Shown here piece after piece: positions 40,935 through 50,406 of a stretch of 64,000 bases of DNA. The stretch spans positions 75,521,227 to 75,585,226 of the forward strand of contig CM030366.1 of NCBI GenBank assembly GCA_017893485.1, in the 5' to 3' direction. The first letter of the stretch is position 1. The number at the start of each line of letters is the position of its first letter. A program made the position numbers and the translations under genes. Under the pieces are notes generated by a model that made no database searches, was not told where the DNA came from, and saw only the letters and a program-made list of their open reading frames with translations. The DNA is from Hemerocallis citrina. Its lineage: Eukaryota; Streptophyta; Magnoliopsida; Asparagales; Asphodelaceae.

Positions 40935-42095
40935 CCCACAATCCGACTGGCCCATAAACCCCTCGCCAGCTCGAGGCCAGTTTCTAGCACCAGAAAAGTC
41001 TTCTCAGGAAGGCTCCACGGCTCGCCACCACCCTTACCAACCCGTAATCCCTCGCCAAGCTCGAGGTCAGGTCTGGCACCAGGGTAGTCTTCTCAGGAAG
41101 GCTGAACGGCTCGCCATCCCCCTTGTTGGCCCATAAGTCCCTCGCCAGCTCGAGGTCGGGTCCAACACCAGGGTGGTCTTCTCAGGAAGGCTCCACGGCT
41201 CGCCATCACCGTTACCAACCCGTAATCCCTCGCCAAGCTCGAGGTCAGGTCTGGCACCAGGGTAGTCTTCCCAGGAAGGTTGAACGGCTCGCCATCCCCC
41301 TTGTTGGCCCATAAGTCCCTCGCCAGCTCGAGGTCGGATCCAACACCAGGGTAGTCTTCTCAGGAAGGCTCCACAGCTCGCCATCACCCTTGCCGACCCG
41401 TAATCCCTCGCCAAGCTCGAGGTCAGGTCCGGCACCAGGGTAGTCTTCTCAGGAAGGCTCAACGGCTCGCCACCCCCCTTGTTGGCCCATAAGTCCCTCG
41501 CCAGCTCGAGGTCGGGTCCAGCACCAGGGTAGTCTTCTCACGAAGGCTCCACGGCTCGCCATCGCCCTTGCCGACCCGTAATTCCTCGCCAAGCTCGAGG
41601 TCAGGTCTGGCACCAGGGCGGTCTTCCCAGAAAGGCCAACGGCTTGCCATCCCCCTTGTTGGCCCATAAGTCCCTCGCCAGCTCGAGGTCGGGTCCAGCA
41701 CCAGGGCCTTCTTCTCAGGAAGAATCACCGGCTTGCCATCACCCTTGCCGACACATAATCCCTCGTCTTCTCGAGGTGCGGTCGAGCACCAGGGTACTCT
41801 TCTCAGGAAGAAACAACGGCTCGCCATCACCCTTGCCGACACGTAATCCCTCGTCATCTCGAGGTTTGGTAGAGCACCAGGGCCCTCTTCTCAGGAAGAA
41901 ACACCAGTTCGCCATCCCCCTCACCGACACATAATCCCTCGTCTTCTCGAGGTTCAGTCGAGCGCCGAGGTACTCTTCTCAGGAGGAAGCAACGGCTCGC
42001 CATCAACCTTACCGCCTGACAGGCTCTCGCCGGCTTAAGGATCGCTCTAGACAATCAGGATGCCCCCCTCAGGAAGGCCCAGGGGTTCGCCGTCC
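40935..42095 (+). repeat. Tat2 tandem array with 89-bp unit and 178-bp dimer
   Basis: About thirteen units built on CTCGCCAGCTCGAGGTCGGG, AGCACCAGGG and CTTCTCAGGAAGGCT. Two unit types alternate: one with CCCATAAGTCCCTCGCCAGC, one with CCCGTAATCCCTCGCCAAGC, giving a 178-bp higher-order repeat. The last units diverge (CTCGTCTTCTCGAGG). The ORFs on the - strand with repeated L-P-E-K-T-T-L-V are shadows. Confidence 0.9.
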
Positions 42096-42146
42096 CATTT
42101 TTTTACACCCGTAGACACTCCTCCACGGCTAGCTCCCGCACCCCCG

Positions 42147-42163
42147 TAGGAGTGGGGGGCTTG
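42147..42163 (+). promoter_or_regulatory. Tat2 polypurine tract
   Basis: AGGAGTGGGGGGCTTG directly before the 3' LTR. It is conserved with Tat1 and E0. Confidence 0.85.
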
Positions 42164-42961
42164 TGTGGTAGGGTAAAAATGGCTTGGGGCCCAACCATGG
42201 CCCAATACAACTCTCACTCAGAAATGGTAAAAACAGCGGTCCAGATCGGCGCCGAACCTCCACTACAGGGTCGGTGCCGAGTCTCCAGTTCACCCCCACA
42301 GATTCGAACTCCTCGTGTCCGATGAGCGACTATGGCCCTCGGCCTCCGATCCACGATAGCCCTCCAAGCCGTCCTACCATCCTGGTGTAGGAGGAAGATG
42401 ACTTGGCGCAGCCCAGGCCCTCAGATCCTCCCAGGAGCACAGGAGCCCCACGATCAGCCATGTCAGCTCCGAATACCACCAAGGGTTTTGCCACGTCAGC
42501 CCTATACCACTCCTGGTATTGCCACGTCAGCCCTAAACCCCCTGGGCCCTCTGCCACGTCAGGCCCATGGGCTTTCGGGTCCAGACCCGGCCCCCAAACG
42601 GAACCAAACCCGGTTGGGGTTCTCTATAAATACTAGACCCTCACCCACCTTTTGGAGGTAATCAATCTTTTTCCACTTAAATTCACCTAGTTATTGCTAC
42701 TCTCTCACAGAGACTGACTAGATCGTCGGAGGGTCCGCCACCGGGACAAACCCCGGTGTTTCAGGACCGTCTGCAGGTACACAAGACCTCGGATCCGAAT
42801 CTTCTGATCCGAGCCCAGATCTCCGAATCACCCCGAGGTCGCCACAGGTTCCGCCCGGTCAGCCAAGGGTCGTCAGACGAGCAGCATTCTCCTTCAAATA
42901 CAAATTGAGTCCGAACTCACACCTGGTGCATCCACACGTCTCCCAGAAATAAACCGCATCA
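42164..42961 (+). repeat. Tat2 3' LTR
   Basis: 798 bp, same ends as the 5' copy. The six differences are all C/T or G/A changes. Confidence 0.95.
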
Positions 42962-43029
42962 ATATTTTATTGGGGCTCTTTTAGTTTTGCAATTTGTTTT
43001 GATTGCAAGAGTGCTCAAGTTTTTTTTTT

Positions 43030-43412
43030 TTAAATATAGCTACACCGACGTTTTTACAAGCGCCGGTGTAGCTTTCAGCAAAAAATTGACAGTCTTTACT
43101 GGCGTTTTAAGAACGTCAGTGTAGGAGATGGCTGAAAACAGCACTACCAAACGAAACCACACATTCCCTGGCATTTTTACGACCGCCGGTGTAGTTTTAA
43201 CCTACACCGGCGGTCGTAAAAAATGCCGGTGAATTTTAACCTACACCGGCGGTCGTAAAAAACGCTGGTGAATGTCCCTAAGCTACAGCGACGCACGACT
43301 CAGTGACACTTGCACCGGCGATTTATAAAACGTCGGTGGTATCTACAGCGGGGTTTATAAACGCCGGTAAATGTGCAAAAAAATGCCGGTAAAGACTGTT
43401 AGTCTTATAGTG
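43030..43412. mobile_element. CACTA-type DNA transposon terminal fragment inside D
   Basis: Many copies of CACCGGCGGTCGTAAAAA and its complement, including a perfect inverted pair with 21-bp arms (43174-43194, 43202-43222). It ends in CTTATAGTG (43404-43412), the complement of a CACTATAAG terminus. Such subterminal repeats are typical of CACTA elements. The opposite end was not found, so it is a remnant. Confidence 0.6.
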
Positions 43413-43939
43413 GTCTTAAGGATTTGAGTTTTGATGTCTAGTTTTGGATTTGATACATTTTGACTAAATTTGGGGATTTGTGATTTCGTGAAAGATATTA
43501 TTCGAATTTGGATTTCTCAAATGCTAAGTTTTAAATCTGAATATTTTGTCATTTTAGTTTATGGATTGGTGGAGTTTTCTTTGTGCACGAATATGCACGA
43601 ACGTTTTCATGAATATAGTATTTTTGTTGTTTTAGAAGAAATTTTGTTTATGTGTTTTCGAAGGATTTTACTATATCTCAACTTATTTTAGTATCGATGT
43701 GGTTTGGAATATAGAACAAGTTATTTTGATGTATGAGTGATTCTTAAAAACTCTAATTTTGATATATGCACACATTCATGTTTTTATTTTGAAGAAATTC
43801 ATCAAAAGCTATTTTATCAATTCAAGTGGTTTTTGATTGGTTTTTATGGATCTTTGTATATCCTATAAGTTGTATTTGATCATATCAGAAATATACTTCT
43901 ATAGATTTCATTTTTGTAAAGTAAATTTTCGTATCGGTT

Positions 43940-44265
43940 GAATTATGCACAACCCAAACTGCAGTCTGTAGGTGAGGCAGTCGACTGATGTGTTTTGACA
44001 GTCGACCGTCGCTACCTGGCTGCTTTGTTTTCTCATTTTCTTGAAATCTCATGCGGAACAATCGACTGAACCATTTCTCCAGTCGACTATCTCTGCTCTG
44101 TTTTGGTATTTTCTCGAAGGGTTGAATTTTCGCTCTGGACAGTCGACTGGTGACTATTAGCAGTCGACTGCTACTACTTAGAATTTATTTTCTTAAAGAT
44201 GTTGGTTTTTCGCTCTGGACAGTTGACTGATGACCTTTTTACAGTCGACTGATACTGAGGTTTCT
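43940..44265 (+). repeat. D: four 81-bp units each with a paired CAGTCGACTG palindrome
   Basis: Half-sites at 43978/43999, 44059/44080, 44140/44161 and 44220/44242. Pair spacing is 21, 21, 21 and 22 bp, with units starting 81, 81 and 80 bp apart. The last two units also share TCGCTCTGGACAG. The related LTR at 50930-53486 has no such motif. Confidence 0.88.
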
Positions 44266-44769
44266 TGAGTTTTCCAGGTGTTCTTTAAATGGTTGATTCT
44301 TTAAATGTTTTTGGATCTATAACTTTCTATTCTAAATATTATTGTTTCTACAAAACATATGTTTTCAAGATATTTTATTGTTGAATTTGGATTCTGGAAT
44401 TTTATAAAGATTTGGGTTTTGTTGATTGGAGAGGTTTCTCCATATGATCGTTTTGACGATGGATTTGTAAATTTTGGTCTTGTTGAGGTCTCTAGGAGTT
44501 GAGTGGGAGTCCTGTGAACCGGCAAGTTGAGATTGTTGGGTTAGACCTGGGAGGTCTTGGTTTAGTTGTTATTGAGTATTTAAGTCCGACAGGAAACACT
44601 AGCTCTAGAGATGGAGATTTTGTGTTTTAATAATAACCAACTTAAGGACAGGCACTAGTGGGGATGTGATGGAACTTGGAAAACGTAAGTATAGGCTCAT
44701 GGCTTTGTTATTCCAACGGATGCGTTCCAGGACTGTTTGTTATTATGTCTCGAAAGGACATTTGTGTGT

Positions 44770-45010
44770 TCGCGTGTCGAGGATCTGCAGGCCTATTCAC
44801 GGAGCATGCAAGGTGCATTCGCGTGTCGAGGGTCGGCAGGCCTATTCACAGAATGTACTTGGTGTATCTGCACGTCGAGGGCCTTGCAAGCCTATTCATG
44901 GGGTACATGGGTTTGGGAGATAACTCTCCGGTTGTTTTTGGGCTATCTTACATGATGTTTGCGCGTCGAGGACTGTGGTGCCTATTCGCGAAGTATTCTG
45001 GATCTTGTTT
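44770..45010 (+). repeat. D mid-LTR tandem repeat (about 50 bp)
   Basis: About four copies of a CGCGTGTCGAGG...GCCTATTCA unit, the first three 49-50 bp apart and the fourth after a longer gap. Short ORFs over it are shadows. Confidence 0.75.
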
Positions 45011-45726
45011 CCCATCACCATAGTAGGATTAGTTGCATAACGAGGGGTTATCCCTATAAAGTGGAGATCGTTAAGGGCTTGCACCGGACCTATGTACTAT
45101 GGAATGCATAGAATCCGACAAGTATGCATTAGAAAGTCAGCATATAGAAATTGCGTTTTCTTTACTTGGTTTTATGCTTGTGTTTTCCTGTTTTTCCTAT
45201 ACTTGACACTTAGTCTAGAATCACTTGACGTTTTCATGAATTACTATTTACTATCTTATATTCCTTGATGTTTTCATACTTTACTTATTAGTTATTTCTC
45301 ATTTCATCTATTCTTGCTGTTAATACATGTTGTTGATGACTCAGTGTTTTATGATTAATTATGTTGCTTTGTTTTTATGTCACTCACACCTTTATGGATG
45401 ACCCCTTTAGTTTTGGGGGTTAGAGTTATCTCTAGCCTCATATTTTACAGGTTGTTGTTGCTTAGAGCTTGGGGTTTGGATGCTTGAGATAAATTGATGT
45501 AATAGAGTTTTTGTGTAAAATTTGTAAAGCATTGTTGTAAAAAGAAAGTTTGTAATTCAAGGTGTTTTGTATTCAGCTGTGTTTGTAAAGACTGTTGTAA
45601 TAAAAGTTGAAATAAAAATTATCTGTGTTTTTGGACTGTATTTGCTATTACATTTGAAGTTGATGCTGGGAATTGTGTCACGTATTTCTAAGATATTATA
45701 TTGAAAATTTGGGGCGCTACAGGAGG

Positions 45727-46383
45727 GTTGCACACAATCTGGTTGACCGTTACAGGAGGGAAAAAAAGATAAAATGGGTCGGGTGCTATGGGTTTTTGGG
45801 TAGAATTAGGTTCGGGTTGGCTTGCACAGGGTAGTATTAGGTAATAGGAATAAATACTGATGGTTAGTGGGTGAGAGATAGGATTTGCATATAGGTAAGA
45901 ATATATAGCATTATGAGTTTGGTAGTTAGGTATTTACTGGTGGGTTATGAGTGTGAATGGTTTTAAGGTAGGATATAATGGGTTGGGTAATTAGGGAAAT
46001 GGGTTTAAATGGGTTTAAGGGAAATATCCAAAAGATCTAAAATTACCAATAAAATAGAGATTTTCAACAAAATATCATTTGTATTGTAACAAAGAATTTA
46101 TGTGAAATTACTACAAATATAATTTATAAATAGAACTAGATTTTTTTTAAATAAACAATACTAATCACAATAATAACAATAATCATAAACATAAACATAT
46201 TAATAATAATAATACTAATAATAACCAAAAACAAAGAAAATTTTTGATAAAAAAAAGATTTTAATAGAAGATCCGATAATACAATTGGACAAAAGAATTT
46301 GAAAACCGAAAGAAAAATAATTTGCAAAAATTTTAAATACAGAAAATACACAAAAATACGTTTTTGGGAAAACAGGGGTTACA
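45727..46383 (-). repeat. Solo LTR B, segment after D
   Basis: It resumes B after the second GGAGG. G-rich (AATGGGTTTAAGGG-like) then AT-rich. It ends at the LTR tip GGGGTTACA. No gene. Confidence 0.7.
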
Positions 46384-46388
46384 AATAA

Positions 46389-48154
46389 TATTCATATACT
46401 GACCTTAATAGGATTTAAAATACTGATCAAAAGCAAGGTAACAGAACATACAGAATTATTCTTCGAACATAAGATTATCTAGTTCATGTAAAACTCATCC
46501 AAATCAACTCAAACTTGAAATAGTGTACTAGATGTCCAAACAATATTGTATAGAGTATTTCAAAAGTCTACAACAAGTTATACTACAAATAACACATCGA
46601 ACATACGAGTTCATACAAGAAGTCATGAACAACATGCATGTATACATCAAGAAATGGTCATCCCTAAGTTATTTCATGTCATGTGTGTAATGAGGCAACT
46701 ACGGGGGGGTCAACACAATAGAGACCAGATACAACAGGGGTTTCACACAAGAATTGTCTCTAGAACACAACTGCATTATAGGCGGTATTTAGTACTTGTA
46801 TTACACAAATAAAGAATACAAGTTACTTGCCTTATAGACGACGGGTATGGCACAAGAGCAAGAATAACGGAAACGAATTCCCGGGCAACGAACTCAACGA
46901 ACGGATCGAGCACGAACCACGAACACGGTCACGGACAACAAACCACGGGCAACGAACTACGGCCACCGGCACACGATCACAACCCGAACACAACATGAAT
47001 CACACCTGCACACCAAGAGAGGCAACGAGGGTGTGCTCGAGGAAATTATGAAGATAGTAAGCTATTGTTGCTTCTGTGCGTCGACGAAGCGGAGGAGAGA
47101 AAACGACTGCGATGAGGAGTGGCGGTCGTCTGCAAGCTGGAGGGTGCACGGGGAGGCGCTGGCAGAAACAGGACAGTGACAGTGGAATCGCCACAGCTGA
47201 TGCAGGTCGACGCAGGGAGATAGGGCCGCAGGTGGCATTGCACTGCGGAGCGTCGAGAGGAGGGCACGTCGGGAGAGAGCAGGGAAAGCACAAGGAGACT
47301 GTGGGTCGGGAGATGGGATGCAGGTCGGGGGTCTGCACACTGGAAGAGGGGAGATCGGGATGGGTCGGCCGACGGGATGAGAGAGATGAGCGAAAGCAGG
47401 CAATAGGATCGGGAGGATGCAGTAAGGCTAATGGGATTTGAACGGGAAGATGAACAGGCACAAAGGAGGCACTGGGATAAGAAGGGATGCGGCGGAGACG
47501 AGAAGTAACACAGGGTGCCGGAGGGAGGAAGGAGGAGAAGGGAAGGAGAGATGGGTTTAGGGTTTCACGGGAGCAAGGGAGGAGAAGACGAAACGGTCGG
47601 TAGATGACAGGTTGAAGAATATATATAGGTACAGGGATAAAAGGTGAAGTTAGGGTTTAGGAAAATAGCGGCTGAGGGTATAATGGGTTTCGGGTATAGG
47701 GGATTGTAATGGGCATAAACAGGTTTCGGGTTTGGGTAATAACGAGTATAGGGTTATAATAGAGGAATGGGTATTAAGGTGTTGGGTATTGGGTTGTAAA
47801 CAGGGTAAAGGGGGTTTAAGTAGGTGGATATTAATGGGTTTAAACAAATGGATTAATAATATAAAAAATCCAAAAGGTCAGGGTGAACAAGAATGAAGTA
47901 GGAACACAATAAAACTAAAAAAAATAATAGGACAGGAAAGTAAAGAATAGGACTCAAAAGAATGGCCCGATCAAACAGAGATGACACATAGAGATAATAG
48001 GATCAAGAAGATCAATTAAAAGACGAAAAACAAATAAATGAATACATTGAAAAAGGAGATCCAATATACGGTCCAAAAGAAGATGCAAATGAGAGAAATA
48101 CACCAAAAAGAAAAATACACCCAAAAATACATAAAATGGAAAATAGGGGTTACA
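46389..48154 (-). repeat. AC solo LTR, last segment
   Basis: It resumes AC after B. 46700-46850 matches 30690-30840 of B. A GC-richer stretch at 47050-47600 opens several frames on both strands with Pro/Ser- or Gly/Arg-rich translations. None resembles a protein and B has no counterpart. It ends at the LTR tip followed by the GTGGC duplication. Confidence 0.7.
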
Positions 48155-48310
48155 GTGGCCTTCTTTCAAACAAGTTCAGAGCTAAAACTCTCCCCTAGAG
48201 TTGCTCCTCAAACTCGTCTCCCGAACGGCTCTCTCTCTTAGAGCCTGATGATGTTCTCCGTCCCACTCACCTCCTGAGAGGCCTTCTTCTAAGAGAGTTC
48301 GGAGCCTAAC
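48155..48310 (+). repeat. E0 121-bp tandem repeat, continued
   Basis: It carries on the second unit type of 1018-1247: GAGCTAAAACTCTCCCCTAG near 48179 and a diverged copy near 48297. Phase is kept across the AC insertion. Confidence 0.8.
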
Positions 48311-48545
48311 TTGTCTAGAGACGCTCCGTAGACCCGCCTCCAAGAATGGATCTTCTCAACAGTCATACAAAGCTTTCTTAACTTCATGAAGACAAAGATG
48401 TTGCGGGACTATTTTGACCATGAAGAAGGGTGATTCTTCAACTGACTTCTGAAGAGAATATGTAGATCTTTGAGTCAGCTTCGAAACGAGGAGTCACACG
48501 CCCCGATCTGACCTCCGTTGCACCGCAGCTGTGCCGAACAAAAAA
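48311..48545 (+). other. E0 spacer between arrays
   Basis: Non-coding, nothing recognised. Confidence 0.35.
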
Positions 48546-49085
48546 ATAAAGGGAAAACATTGCCTCAAGATGCGTGTCTGATCTTGATCAACGTCCCAGA
48601 TCCTTTCGCATCTCTCGGATCCAAAATCCGAGCAAACGTTTCCCCGAACGTGAAAATGGGGAAAACTTCAACTCAAGATCCGCATCTAATCCAGATCAAC
48701 AGCTCAGATCTTGCCGCGTCCCTCGGATCCAAAATCCGAGCAAACGTGACCCCGAACGTGAAAATAGGGGAAAACTTTGCATCAAGATGTGCGTCTGATC
48801 CAGATCAACGGCTCAGATCTTACCGCATCCCTCAGATCCAAAATCCGAGCAAACGTGTCCCTGAACGTGAAAATGGAAAAAAACTTTGCCTCAAGTTGCG
48901 AGCTTGATCCTCATCGACAGCTCAGATCTCACCACGTCCTTCGGATCCAAAAGCTAATCAGATCTGCCTCTAGATGAGAGCCTGATTCTGATCGATGGCT
49001 CAGATCTTGACACGTCGATTAGATCCAAAATCTGAGCAAACGTGCCCCCGAACATGGAAATGGAGAAAAACTCCTCCCGATCCGC
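48546..49085 (+). repeat. E0 tandem repeat, unit about 107 bp
   Basis: Four to five units with CTCGGATCCAAAATCCGAGC and a following CAAACGT...CCGAACGTGAAAATGG segment (near 48617, 48723, 48832, 49018). Each CTCGGATCCAAAATCCGAG is itself an inverted repeat (CTCGGAT/ATCCGAG). A fourth-position unit is truncated near 48940. Confidence 0.8.
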
Positions 49086-50387
49086 CCTCAAATCACGATC
49101 AACGGATCACGATCCATGCTCAAATCAAGATCCGCACTTAAATCAAGATTATTAAAAGAGGGGAAGAGCTCAGCAGGTCGGACTCACTGTCCAAACCCAC
49201 AAACAAAGAGATCAAGGAGATGAGGGTTGCGGGTTCGGGTTTCAAACTTGTAAATCAAACTCGCACCCTCATCTTCTTCGTTCTCTCTTCTACCTTCACC
49301 CTGAAAAGCAACCATCTCCTCCACAGAGCTCTCCTCCCCCTCGTCGAGCTCGACCTCACCTCCATCTCGTCGAGCTCCGGTGACAAGCTCTCCTCGCCAA
49401 CTTCGCCAGCCAAGACGTCGACGAGCTTGAATCACCTCTTCTCTTCACCGAAACTCCACAAGCGTCGATCTCTTCTTCGTCGAGCTCCGAACCCAACACC
49501 TCAAACTCCGCAACCGAGCTTGAGCTCCTTCCTCGTCGACCTCCATGTTGCGAGCACCGACCCCCACTGCCAAGTTCGAGCCCCCTCGTCGTCACCCTCG
49601 CCATATTCCGAGCTCTAACACCATGGCTCCGTCAAGCTCCGACCTCGACTCCAAGCCACTGAGCTTTGAAGCCGAGCTCAAGCTCCCCCTCCATCGAGCA
49701 CCACCCTCGCCGTTCTTCTCCATCGACGAGCTCAACCTCACTTCCGCTCTCATCGAGCTCCAAGTCCTTCCCCTTTACTGTGACCCTCTCCTTCTTGCTA
49801 ACCTCCATGACGATGAGCTCCACTCCGTCGTCGAACTCCCCTTCGCAAGCCCAACGTTGAGCTCCCTCTTCGCCGTCTTCGCCGAACTCCATAGGCGGTC
49901 GAATCTTGGAGCTTCATCGAAACCCAAACGACCTCCCTCAGTAGGCCCCATCTAAGCTCCCCCTCTTCCTCGTCGAAGCTTCGACAAGTTCTGAACCCAT
50001 CGTCGCTCCGAGCAGCACCTCCTCGTCGATCTTCTCTAGCGTCGAGCTCCCCTCCCCCCGAGCCTCGCCTTCGACGAGCTTCCATCGCCTAGCTCCTCCC
50101 CTCGAGCTCCAACGATGCCTTCGATGAAGAAGCTCAGCGGAGAAAGAAGAAAGGAAGAAGGCGGGAAGAAGAAGAAGAAACTGAACAAAAAATGATTAAA
50201 AATTGGAAAAAATTCAAAAAATTTTGGAAAATTCCAGAAAATTCTGAGAATATTTTTGGGCATTTTACAAGCTCAGAAAATCACCGTTACATCTTGAGCA
50301 AGATCCAAACTCCCCAAGAACTCCGATAAATTCTATTAGCCATTGAAAACGGACAAAACTACTCCTCAAAGGTTTTGAAACTTAATC
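49086..50387 (+). other. E0 3' region rich in GTCGAGCTC
   Basis: From about 49320 to 50120 the sequence is an irregular succession of CGTCGAGCTC / GACGAGCTC strings, with frames open on both strands (up to 136 codons). The translations are Ser/Pro/Leu- or Arg/Gly/Glu-rich and unlike known proteins. It could be a decayed coding region or a degenerate repeat. From 50130 to 50387 it is A-rich with no features. Confidence 0.45.
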
Positions 50388-50406
50388 TTTAGGAGTGGTG
50401 GGCTTG
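50388..50406 (+). promoter_or_regulatory. E0 polypurine tract
   Basis: TAGGAGTGGTGGGCTTG precedes the LTR start, homologous to the Tat1 and Tat2 tracts. Confidence 0.75.

Larger units (their letters stand above)
33202..42961 (+). mobile_element. Tat2: young non-autonomous Tat-lineage element (9760 bp)
   Basis: Two 798-bp LTRs (33202-33999, 42164-42961) with six differences by eye, all transitions, are flanked by the perfect duplication ATATT (33197-33201 and 42962-42966). The body holds one intact gag-protease ORF, no RT, RNase H or integrase, an antisense gene block on the - strand, a tandem array and a purine tract. It is the innermost and apparently youngest element of the nest. It must rely on pol supplied in trans, presumably by a Tat1-like relative (inference). 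Large elements that keep only gag have been described in plants. Confidence 0.95.
31072..45721 (+). mobile_element. Solo LTR D, Del/Tekay-like, about 4.9 kb, interrupted by Tat2
   Basis: TGTAGTACCCCG at 31072 and GGGGCGCTACA ending at 45721, flanked by the perfect duplication GGAGG (31067-31071 and 45722-45726). The parts are 31072-33201 and 42967-45721. A relative truncated at its 5' side lies at 50930-53486. Near 45393 D has GATGACCCCTTTAGT, like GCTGACCCCTTAGTG at 61666 in the LTR at 58115-62314. It carries no primer site or coding region. It also hosts a small inverted-repeat insertion, a CACTA fragment and a palindrome array. Confidence 0.88.
28076..46383 (-). mobile_element. Solo LTR B, Del/Tekay-like, about 3.65 kb, interrupted by D
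   Basis: On the - strand it starts TGTAACCCCTG (ending at 46383) and ends GGGGCGTGACA (at 28076). The duplication AATAA flanks it (28071-28075 and 46384-46388), and it lies within its own relative AC. The two parts (28076-31071, 45727-46383) rejoin once D and one GGAGG copy are removed. No primer site or coding body, so a solo LTR. Its right part holds an AT/AAT-rich microsatellite at 46138-46220. Confidence 0.85.
1248..48154 (-). mobile_element. Solo LTR AC, Del/Tekay-like gypsy, about 3.85 kb, twice interrupted
   Basis: In its own (-) orientation the LTR begins TGTAACCCC (ending at 48154) and finishes GGACGTGACA (at 1248). It is flanked by the perfect 5-bp duplication GTGGC (1243-1247 and 48155-48159). 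Its parts are 1248-1919, 26655-28075 and about 46384-48154. The joins are restored by removing Tat1 and solo LTR B with one copy of each TSD. No primer-binding site or internal region is present, so this is a solo LTR left by LTR-LTR recombination. The arrangement matches B along its length, including the GTCTCTAGA block near 46753 (30717 in B). Family assignment rests on termini and length only. Confidence 0.82.

Noticed and set aside
41067..41857. ORFs with repeated L-P-E-K-T-T-L-V-P-D
   Set aside because: Shadow of the 89-bp Tat2 array.
40935..42095. CRISPR-like regular repeats
   Set aside because: Units are contiguous tandem repeats without unique spacers, in a plant retroelement.
44666..45023. 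Cys/Arg-rich ORFs in LTR D
   Set aside because: Overlapping frames over a 50-bp tandem repeat.
47000..47461. 153-codon Pro/Ser/Cys-rich - strand ORF
   Set aside because: Opposite strand is equally open; GC-rich LTR segment, no recognisable protein.
49220..49955. Possible host gene on the + strand (132 and 136 codons)
   Set aside because: Ser/Pro-rich translations track a DNA repeat (GTCGAGCTC), both strands are open, no domain or splice structure.
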